Below, one piece after another: positions 15,761-22,588 of a stretch of DNA of 25,949 nucleotides. Position numbers and translations under genes: made by a program. A model generated the notes under the pieces. It was given only the letters and a program-made list of their open reading frames with translations, had not been told where the DNA came from and ran no database searches. The stretch is from JBBTQZ01 sp038065435 (lineage in GTDB: Bacteria > Patescibacteriota > Minisyncoccia > Phycocordibacterales > WO2-35-19): the NCBI GenBank assembly GCA_038065435.1, contig JBBTQZ010000050.1, positions 1 to 25,949 on the forward strand. The letters run 5' to 3'. Numbering within the stretch: position 1 is the stretch's first letter; each line of letters begins with the position of its first letter.

Positions 15761-16399
15761 CTAGACAACGACCTTGTCGCGCCCCCAACGCAGGTATTCA
15801 ATCAATTCAAGGATTGATGCAAGATTCCCCTGCTCTTGATACTTAGGAATCCGCTCTAGTTCCATTCTGATCTGATCAAAGCGCACCAGACCAGCCGCTC
15901 CCTGGTTACCACTCGTCACCTTGCCCCAGTCTACTCGATCCGGCGCCATTGCATAAATCTGCATATCATAATCGTGTTTGGCCATCACATTGAGATGCGA
16001 CAACATGATCCGCAGCAGATGAAATGGCTGTCCAATCACAACCGCCCGCTTCCAACCTCTCTCCTCGGCCAACTCATTGAAAGCCATTGCCTCATCATGG
16101 GTATGAATAGCTGGTCTAGATTTAATGACATCAGACGAACAGCCAGGGAAAGTGAGTCTATCCGTATAATAATCAGCTCCGGGCCAAGCTCGAACATGAG
16201 GACCATCTACACCACGGCCATCTCCACCGTTGATGACAATGAAATTGGCTATTTGGGACAGTTGACGAGCAAGATCAAATAACCCATCGTCATCACCGCC
16301 AAAACTTCTGGCGTGGAAAAATATCGCATCCATCCTCTTGGTGGGCCAATCTGATAACAGCATCGACATCGTCTGAAACAACTGCAAAGAATTGTCCAC
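15761..16399 (-). CDS. High-GC cassette gene 2: DUF218/YdcF/ElyC-like protein
   Basis: 212 residues. Weak but ordered similarity to DUF218 proteins (SanA/ElyC/YdcF, linked to envelope biogenesis): an ARQLSQIANFIVINGGD strand-loop (44-60) like the family's iivSGG, then HTHDEAMAF (99-107) and GWKRAVVIGQPFHLLRIML (115-133), like the family's NT-N...VT-yH--Ra segment. No signal peptide or membrane anchor, unlike SanA. Start: GTG preceded by GAGAGG. Hand-counted blocks give 48-55% GC in a locus otherwise near 35%. It splits rmlA from rmlD and has a promoter candidate and a strong terminator, the same architecture as the other cassette. Function unknown; an envelope or nucleotide-sugar role is a guess. 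Confidence 0.75.
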   Translation of the reverse strand: MDNSLQLFQTMSMLLSDWPTKRMDAIFFHARSFGGDDDGLFDLARQLSQIANFIVINGGDGRGVDGPHVRAWPGADYYTDRLTFPGCSSDVIKSRPAIHTHDEAMAFNELAEERGWKRAVVIGQPFHLLRIMLSHLNVMAKHDYDMQIYAMAPDRVDWGKVTSGNQGAAGLVRFDQIRMELERIPKYQEQGNLASILELIEYLRWGRDKVVV

Positions 16400-16403
16400 G
16401 TTA

Positions 16404-16409
16404 TCCTCT
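16404..16409 (-). promoter_or_regulatory. Shine-Dalgarno before the GTG start of cassette gene 2
   Basis: AGAGGA (within GAGAGGA) stands 4 bases before GTG-GAC-AAT. It supports the non-ATG start. Native genes nearby, such as rmlA and rmlB, have no comparable site. Confidence 0.65.
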
Positions 16410-16421
16410 CTTTCTACCTAC

Positions 16422-16450
16422 ATCATATAACAAATGTCAAATAAAGTAAA
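16422..16450 (-). promoter_or_regulatory. Candidate promoter of high-GC cassette 2
   Basis: TTTACT, 17 bases, TATGAT (5/6 to the -10 consensus) on the minus strand in the 66-base gap after rmlA. The TTTACTTTATTTG core is identical to the candidate promoter downstream of the other cassette. A TTGACA also occurs in the spacer but lacks a -10 at proper distance. Confidence 0.45.
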
Positions 16451-16465
16451 TAGACTAAAAATTGG

Positions 16466-17179
16466 TTATTTTTTTGATTTAAAAATCCAATTGGCAGTCT
16501 GATTGAGGGACTCAAAGGTCCCTGCGTCGGACCAGTAGCCTTTGACTAGAGCGGAGAAAAGACGACCTTCTTTGATATACATATTATGGACATCAGTAAG
16601 TTCAAACTCCCCCCTCCAAGAGGGTTTCAATTTTTTGATTTTTTGAAAAACATCTGCTCCATATAAATAAAACCCAGTGGTAATAAAATTTGATTTTGGT
16701 TTTTTTGGTTTTTCTTCTATTTTTACTATTTTATTTTTATTTAACTCAACTACTCCAAACCTTTCTGGATTAGCCACCTTTTTGATAAAAACTTTGGCTC
16801 CATCTTCTTTTTCAAATTTTTTAATCTCGGCTACAAAACTTCTTTCAAAAACATTGTCTCCCAAAATTACCGCCACTTTATTATTATCAACAAAATCTTC
16901 TGCCAATTTTAACGCTTCAGCGATACCACCCGAACCATACTGAAGAGCATAAGAAAGTTTAACATTGTATTCCTTACCAGAACCCAAAAAATTCATAAAG
17001 TGTCCGGCATGTTCCTTACCACAGACAATCATAATATCAGTCACCCCACTTTGCTTGAGGGTTTCGAGTGGGTAAAGAATCATTGGCTTATCATAAACCG
17101 GCAAAAGATGTTTGTTGGTTATAAGAGTAAGTGGTCGAAGTCTCGTCCCCAATCCTCCCGCTAAAATGACACCCTTCAT
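16466..17179 (-). CDS. rmlA: Glucose-1-phosphate thymidylyltransferase-like nucleotidyltransferase (short RmlA)
   Basis: 237 residues. It opens with the nucleotide-binding signature MKGVILAGGLGTRLRPLT, then LLPVYDKPMILYPLETL, LQYGSGGIAEAL, ILGDNVFE with the metal-binding Asp, and the closing GYWSDAGTFESL. It activates glucose-1-phosphate with dTTP to dTDP-glucose, the first step of the deoxysugar route. The protein lacks the last 50 or so residues of classical 290-residue RmlA, a region that contributes to the allosteric site and oligomer, so feedback control may differ. It follows rmlB by 4 bases. Pairing with rmlB makes dTDP-glucose the likely product; a UTP- or CTP-using relative is possible. 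Confidence 0.88.
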   Translation of the reverse strand: MKGVILAGGLGTRLRPLTLITNKHLLPVYDKPMILYPLETLKQSGVTDIMIVCGKEHAGHFMNFLGSGKEYNVKLSYALQYGSGGIAEALKLAEDFVDNNKVAVILGDNVFERSFVAEIKKFEKEDGAKVFIKKVANPERFGVVELNKNKIVKIEEKPKKPKSNFITTGFYLYGADVFQKIKKLKPSWRGEFELTDVHNMYIKEGRLFSALVKGYWSDAGTFESLNQTANWIFKSKK

Positions 17180-17183
17180 AAAT

Positions 17184-18251
17184 TTATTTGTTATTTTTAA
17201 TTTTATGCGCTCGCCACAAATCTATATGAGGATTAAAAACTCCCGTTTTTCTACGAATATTATTTATCCATCTTGGATTGTCTATGTACCATTTTATTGT
17301 GTCATTAAACGCACTCTCAAAATTATATTTTGGCTTCCAACCCAATTCTCTTTTTATCTTTGATGCATCTATTGCATATCGTCTATCATGTCCTGGTCTA
17401 TCAGCAATAAACTCTAGCGCTGATTTATCTTTCTTAAAATATTTCAATATCTTACTAGCAATTTCCAAATTATTCATTTCATTATTAGCACCAATATTAT
17501 AGACTTCTCCAGAAATTCCTCTAAACAAACAAAGCTCAAGTGCTCGACAATGATCCAAAACATAAATCCAATCCCGTACATTCTTACCATCTCCATACAT
17601 TGGCAATGTTTTATCCTCCAACATTCTTAATATAAAAAATGGGATTAATTTTTCAGGATACTGATACGGGCCATAGTTATTAGAACAATGTGTGACAACT
17701 ACTGGCACTCTCCAAGTCTTAAAATAAGCATTACAAAGCAAATCTCCTCCGGCTTTAGTGGCCGCATAAGGCACATTGGGTGAAAAGGCCGTGGTTTCCT
17801 TAAACTCTTCTTTGGAATCTAAGGTCAAGCTTCCATACACTTCATCAGTCGAAACTTGCACATATTTTTTTACTAATTTATTTTTTATATTTTGTTTTTT
17901 AATTTCTTCCAAAAGATTAAAGACTCCCACTATATTGGTGTCTATAAATTCTTTAGCGCCAATATGGATACTTCTGTCAACATGAGTTTCGGCGGCAAAA
18001 TTGATAATCAAATTTGGTTTGTATTTTTTAAAAACTTTTTCGATTACTTTTTTATCAGCAACATCACCTTTTACAAAGGTATATCTTTTATCTTTGGCTA
18101 TGTTTTTCAAATTATCCGTATTCCCCGAATAAGTAAGGGCATCCAGATTGACTATCTTTATATTCTTATATTTAGATAAAATATAAAGAACAAAATTGGA
18201 GCCAATAAAACCAGCTCCTCCAGTAACCAAGAGCGTCCTCTTTTCTTTCAT
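17184..18251 (-). CDS. rmlB: dTDP-glucose 4,6-dehydratase
   Basis: 355 residues from ATG at MKEKRTLLVTGG; the upstream in-frame extension to 18290 has no family character. Signatures are TGGAGFIGSNF, NFAAETHVDRSI, QVSTDEVYGSL with the active-site Asp-Glu, YAATKAGGD (Tyr-x3-Lys), SNNYGPYQYPEKLIP, VRDWIYVLDHCRA and DRPGHDRRYAID. All are diagnostic of RmlB. It converts dTDP-glucose to dTDP-4-keto-6-deoxyglucose, the branch point for the epimerase, C-methyltransferase and reductases of this locus. It lies 40 bases after asnB and 4 before rmlA. No SD. Confidence 0.95.
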   Translation of the reverse strand: MKEKRTLLVTGGAGFIGSNFVLYILSKYKNIKIVNLDALTYSGNTDNLKNIAKDKRYTFVKGDVADKKVIEKVFKKYKPNLIINFAAETHVDRSIHIGAKEFIDTNIVGVFNLLEEIKKQNIKNKLVKKYVQVSTDEVYGSLTLDSKEEFKETTAFSPNVPYAATKAGGDLLCNAYFKTWRVPVVVTHCSNNYGPYQYPEKLIPFFILRMLEDKTLPMYGDGKNVRDWIYVLDHCRALELCLFRGISGEVYNIGANNEMNNLEIASKILKYFKKDKSALEFIADRPGHDRRYAIDASKIKRELGWKPKYNFESAFNDTIKWYIDNPRWINNIRRKTGVFNPHIDLWRAHKIKNNK

Positions 18252-18291
18252 AATGCGCTGTATCTTATACCAAAATCGCTCTAGATACAAA

Positions 18292-20109
18292 TCAGCTTTT
18301 AGACATCACTCTATGGTTCGTAATGAGGGAAAAAGCGAAACGAGGGAATTTTTGGCAAATAATTGCTGGACTAGTGTTATTCAGCGTTTGAATCAAAACT
18401 GTGTCTAAACCAAATTCTTTTGCATTTTCCAAATGAAATCTAGTGGCTTTTTTATAATCTGCAATAAAAAATTCAGCACCAAACTTATCGAAAGAAAAGC
18501 CGAAGCCTTTTTTGGGTCTTTCCACCAAATCTTCAGGTAGATACTTTTTGAGTATAGTTTTAAGTATCCTCTTATTCAAATATTCTGGAGAAAGTCTAAA
18601 TCTATTAGGAATTTGTCCGACCGCTAGCAAAACTTCCTTATCCACCAAAGGCACCCTAGCCTCAATAGAAGAAGCCATTGAAGTAATATCATTTTTATAC
18701 ATCAAAGAATCCGGCAGATAAGCAAACTGATCAAAAAACAAATTGTTCGGGATCAGGTTTTTATAAGGATGATTGTTATAAAAATCCAACAATTTTTTCT
18801 TTAGCTTTTTATCTTCAATTGGTAGTCCTATCGTTTTTACATTATGTAAATACATATCAATAACACTAGTAGCCAATCTCTCTTGGATCCTTCTCACAAC
18901 CGGATTAACAAAATTTAGACCAAAAGTTGAAGATGAATATAAAGGATTCAAAATACTACCAGCCCCCCCTACTTTATTCAATCCAGCCAATTTCTGATGT
19001 CTCAAATAACCACCAAAAAGCTCATCTCCCCCTTCCCCTGAAAGTACAACTTTGCTTTCTTTGCTAATAGACTTGTAGACCAAGTTAGTCGGCAACAGAG
19101 AAACATCCGAGCTGGGCTGATCCAACCAGTCTTCCATATTTTCGTACTCATCTTTTAATGACCCCGGGCTCAATTCTTTTGAAACAAGCTCAAACCCTAA
19201 GTATTTGGCTATCTCTATGGCATAACGAGTATCAATACTACCGGGTATAGCAACATGGTAACATATTGGTTTTTTGCCAATCTTTTTTGATAATGCGGCA
19301 ATAAGTGAAGAATCTGCTCCTCCCGAAAGCAAGAGCCCAACTGGCACGTCTGCAATGTAGTGCTTTTCGACACTCTCTAGTATAGTCTCATTTACCATTT
19401 CGACAGCTTTGTCAAAATTTATTTCTTTTTCTGATTCTTTTATCAAAGATAAGAAGCTTTTTTCGAATGAACAGTTTTTTATATTCCAAACCAAAACCTC
19501 TCCCGGTAAAATTTTCTTTATTTCTTTATAACAAGTATTCTCTCCTAAAAAATAGCCGAGATTATAAAATTCATAATAAGCTTCAGAATTAGGGGTAAAC
19601 CGAATGCCAACTATTTTTTTGAGAGCCTTTATTTCAGAAGCAAAGTAAATCTTATTATCTTTGACTATATAGTAGAGTGGTTTGATCCCAAAATGATCTC
19701 GAGAAAGGATAACCTCTTTTTTTTCTGCATCATAAATAGCTAAGGCCCACATGCCTCTCAATTTTTCCAGAAAATTTTTACCTTCCAATATAAACCCACG
19801 CAATATCACTTCTGTATCACTACCACCAACAAAAACGCAACCTTTTTCGATTAAATCCTTTTTTAATTCTTTATAATTATAAACCTCACCATTAAATGAA
19901 ATACTGATTGTCTTACCATTATGTAACACTTGCATTGGCTGGTGTCCAAGCGGAGAAAGATCAATGATCGCCAATCTTTGATGCCCCAATGTGACGAAAT
20001 CATCTGCAAAAACCCCCATATCATCTGGGCCTCTGTGTTCTATCACCTTAAGGCCCCCTCTTAAAAGAATCTCTTGTCTGCCTTCACTAATACCAATGAC
20101 GCCGCACAT
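18292..20109 (-). CDS. asnB: Glutamine-hydrolysing asparagine synthase-like amidotransferase
   Basis: 605 residues. The N-terminal glutaminase begins MCGVIG, so Cys2 is the processed nucleophile; EHRGPDD (24-30) and NGEVYNY (73-79) follow. The C-terminal ATP-pyrophosphatase has SGGADSS (262-268), GEGGDELFGGY and RPKKGFGF. Both active sites look intact. In surface-polysaccharide loci such AsnB homologues often amidate carboxylates of sugars or lipid-linked glycans rather than aspartate; that role is inferred. One base separates it from the upstream methyltransferase, indicating one operon. Confidence 0.92.
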   Translation of the reverse strand: MCGVIGISEGRQEILLRGGLKVIEHRGPDDMGVFADDFVTLGHQRLAIIDLSPLGHQPMQVLHNGKTISISFNGEVYNYKELKKDLIEKGCVFVGGSDTEVILRGFILEGKNFLEKLRGMWALAIYDAEKKEVILSRDHFGIKPLYYIVKDNKIYFASEIKALKKIVGIRFTPNSEAYYEFYNLGYFLGENTCYKEIKKILPGEVLVWNIKNCSFEKSFLSLIKESEKEINFDKAVEMVNETILESVEKHYIADVPVGLLLSGGADSSLIAALSKKIGKKPICYHVAIPGSIDTRYAIEIAKYLGFELVSKELSPGSLKDEYENMEDWLDQPSSDVSLLPTNLVYKSISKESKVVLSGEGGDELFGGYLRHQKLAGLNKVGGAGSILNPLYSSSTFGLNFVNPVVRRIQERLATSVIDMYLHNVKTIGLPIEDKKLKKKLLDFYNNHPYKNLIPNNLFFDQFAYLPDSLMYKNDITSMASSIEARVPLVDKEVLLAVGQIPNRFRLSPEYLNKRILKTILKKYLPEDLVERPKKGFGFSFDKFGAEFFIADYKKATRFHLENAKEFGLDTVLIQTLNNTSPAIICQKFPRFAFSLITNHRVMSKS

Positions 20110-20110
20110 A

Positions 20111-20914
20111 TTATTTTGTTTTTATAAATAAAAACTGATTACAACCAATGTAGTTGGTAGTTTTTATGTTTTTAAGTTCAAAACCTCTTTCGGTATAAAA
20201 ATCAAAAATCTGTTTTACGCTAGCATATTCATAAGGGTAGCCTCCCAGCCAATCCACCAAATCTGTGGTCCAAGACATCCCCCTCTTCACTTTATAATTC
20301 CTAATAACAGAAAAAGGATTTTTAAGATGCAGAATCAATATCAAAAAATTATGGCTTATATATAAAAATTCCATTGTTTTTTTTATAAAAAACGAGCTTT
20401 GATTATAAAATTTCTTAATTCTATACCACATTCTGGAACCAAAACCGCCCTCAACATTGTTATAGATAGCGACAAAAAGTAGCCCTCCATCTTTTACATT
20501 TTTAGCTATATTTTCAAGCGCTTGCCACATACTACCTGTATGGTGCGCAACCCCCCAACAATACACCACATCAAACAATCCCAGCGACTTCATAAAATCT
20601 TGATCCAATAGACTACCTTTGTAGATTTGCCATATTTTTTCATAAGGTGAATTTTCTTTTAGACTTTTGGCACATTGTACCGCTACTCCGTCAACATCTA
20701 CGCTCACCACTTTTGCAGCCCCAAGTTCTAGAGCAGATAAAGAGTGCAGACCACTACCAGAACCAAAATCAACAAACTCTTTACCCACAAGAGTAGCTGG
20801 AGCTAAAAATTCTACCAATCTATTTTTACTGGCCTTAACTGATTCGGATGAAAAATGATTAGCCAAAAAACTCTGCCAATTCTTTCCAAATTCAAATTTA
20901 TTTTCTACTTGCAT
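20111..20914 (-). CDS. Class I SAM-dependent methyltransferase
   Basis: 267 residues. FVDFGSGSGLHS (47-58) is motif I, VVSVDVD the acidic loop, and FDVVYCWGVAHHTGSMWQAL motif IV. The C-terminal half contains a basic, partly hydrophobic region (FIKKTMEFLYISHNFLILIL) and a WTTDLVDWLGGYPYEYA segment that recurs in methyltransferases of polysaccharide loci. It may act on a lipid-linked acceptor. It is 9 bases after a GT4 gene and 1 base before asnB. Substrate unknown; a sugar O-methyl role is inferred from context. Confidence 0.83.
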   Translation of the reverse strand: MQVENKFEFGKNWQSFLANHFSSESVKASKNRLVEFLAPATLVGKEFVDFGSGSGLHSLSALELGAAKVVSVDVDGVAVQCAKSLKENSPYEKIWQIYKGSLLDQDFMKSLGLFDVVYCWGVAHHTGSMWQALENIAKNVKDGGLLFVAIYNNVEGGFGSRMWYRIKKFYNQSSFFIKKTMEFLYISHNFLILILHLKNPFSVIRNYKVKRGMSWTTDLVDWLGGYPYEYASVKQIFDFYTERGFELKNIKTTNYIGCNQFLFIKTK

Positions 20915-20923
20915 ATTTTAAGA

Positions 20924-21961
20924 TTATCTCAATTGAAGCACTTCTTGCAACTTCGCCGCATGATCATCAAAAGAAAATTGTGCTACCACCCTCTCTCGTG
21001 CCTTATTTCCAATAATCTTTATTTTTGATGGATTTTTTAGCAAATCAACTACCGCTTGACCGAAAGCCAGCTTATCACCCTTTGAGACCACAAATCCTGA
21101 AACATCTTTTTCTATGATCTCTGGCGTTGCCCCCACAGCAAAACAAATTGGCGCCAGACCATATGACATCGCTTCCAAAAGCACGTTGGGGCAACCTTCT
21201 TTTTTAGAAGTTAAAACAAAAATATCGGATTCCATATATTTCAGCTTCAGACTATCTTTATCCAAAGCTCCCGGACATTTTATATACTCTTCCAAACCAA
21301 AATCCTTAATTTGAGACCGAATCTGGTGTAAGAGTGGTCCACCCCCCACTATTTCTAAAACAAAATTATTGTGATTTTTAAAAACAAAGTCTTTTATTAT
21401 CAAAACCAAATCACTGAAACCTTTTTTATTTGTAAAACTTCCAACGGCTAATATTTTAATAGGATTACTTATTTCTTTATTTGGTGTGATTTCTGGTATA
21501 AAAACCCCATTATATAAGACAGTCATTTTGTTTTTGTGATACGGATCATAGGAAAGATAAGATTGTTTGACCGCGCTGGCCACCATCACCAACTTATAGA
21601 CCAAAAAATTTAGTGCTACGTCTGCAATCTTAAATTTCAAAGATTTATCTTCTGTCATATTTGCTTCTCGACAAAACAACTTAAACTTTACAAAAATTCG
21701 CACTATTTTTGCCACAAAATTGGCATCGTCTAAAGTTGAGTAGACATGAGTGATTCTTTCTTCTTTTATTTTTTTCACCAATCCTAGGTACCCCTTCCAA
21801 TCATAGATATTTCTAAAATTGTTTGGATAAAGAGCAAATATTTGAGTCTCAAAACCCAAACCCTGTAGCGCCTCCGCTTCTCTAAGGAAAACGCCCTCGG
21901 CACCACCGACCCCAAGGTTGTTGATCAAAAACAAAATTTTGGTTTGGCTGTTATTTTTCAT
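20924..21961 (-). CDS. GT4-family glycosyltransferase
   Basis: 345 residues, GT-B. The N-terminal LINNLGVGGAEGVFLREAEAL carries the GGAE acceptor-side motif. KILAVGSFTNKKGFSDLVLI opens the donor domain, LEIVGGGPLLHQI follows, and KKEGCPNVLLEAMSYGLAPI contains an intact E-x7-E. It resembles transferases of colanic-acid and O-antigen loci (WcaL/PelF/AmsD style), which use nucleotide sugars at the cytoplasmic face. No SD. It sits 3 bases after one methyltransferase and 9 before another, so this trio may build and methylate the same unit. Confidence 0.9.
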   Translation of the reverse strand: MKNNSQTKILFLINNLGVGGAEGVFLREAEALQGLGFETQIFALYPNNFRNIYDWKGYLGLVKKIKEERITHVYSTLDDANFVAKIVRIFVKFKLFCREANMTEDKSLKFKIADVALNFLVYKLVMVASAVKQSYLSYDPYHKNKMTVLYNGVFIPEITPNKEISNPIKILAVGSFTNKKGFSDLVLIIKDFVFKNHNNFVLEIVGGGPLLHQIRSQIKDFGLEEYIKCPGALDKDSLKLKYMESDIFVLTSKKEGCPNVLLEAMSYGLAPICFAVGATPEIIEKDVSGFVVSKGDKLAFGQAVVDLLKNPSKIKIIGNKARERVVAQFSFDDHAAKLQEVLQLR

Positions 21962-21964
21962 TGT

Positions 21965-22588
21965 TTACTTAATACAAAAAACTCGATATGCGCTGGTTTG
22001 GTTGCTATTTTGTTTCTTGAATAGAATGTCCAATAAATCAAAAAAATAAGTTCTTTTAGAAAAAAACGAAAACATATTCATAGAGGTACTGATAGCCCCT
22101 CTAACATTTTGAATCTCTATCGATCTAAAATCTCTTGCCATATACTCCCAAGCATCTCGGGTAAATCGAAAATAATCCTTATAGTAGCCTTTCATTGGAT
22201 GATAATAAAAAATAAATGGTGTGTCTAAATAAAGATAGCCTCCCTTTTTTAATACTCTGTGCATTTCTTTGATTGCTTTTTGAGGATCTTCTACATGTTC
22301 CAATATATTCATGCAGATCACAGCATCTACACTTTCATCTTTTAGGGGTAGATCATGGATATCTCCAACAATATCTGGATTATAATCTGCGACTTTATCC
22401 AAAATTTTATAGTCAACATTTTTTAGATATTGATCTATCCAATGATTTTCTTTTTTTCGATTATTTTTAGCTGGGTCAACCCTCAACCCGCCACCAATAT
22501 CTATTATCAATTTTTTTTCAGTGAAAATCTTTTTTATTTTCTCTTCAAAAAACAGTTCCCATGGAAATTTTATTTTAAATAAATTCAT
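21965..22588 (-). CDS. Class I SAM-dependent methyltransferase
   Basis: 207 residues. IIDIGGGL (28-35) is a motif I variant, VGDIHDLPLKDESVDAVICM gives the acidic-strand region, and NILEHVEDPQKAIKEMHRVLKKGGYLYLDTPF is the Methyltransf_11-type hallmark. FIFYYHPMKGYYKDYFRFT resembles glycan-locus members of this group. Its start overlaps the GT39 stop by 4 bases, a typical coupling arrangement. Substrate not evident. Confidence 0.83.
   Translation of the reverse strand: MNLFKIKFPWELFFEEKIKKIFTEKKLIIDIGGGLRVDPAKNNRKKENHWIDQYLKNVDYKILDKVADYNPDIVGDIHDLPLKDESVDAVICMNILEHVEDPQKAIKEMHRVLKKGGYLYLDTPFIFYYHPMKGYYKDYFRFTRDAWEYMARDFRSIEIQNVRGAISTSMNMFSFFSKRTYFFDLLDILFKKQNSNQTSAYRVFCIK

Noticed and set aside
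15974..16282. Plus-strand open frame over cassette gene 2
   Set aside because: Antisense shadow of a higher-GC gene; the protein is low-complexity and has no start signal.
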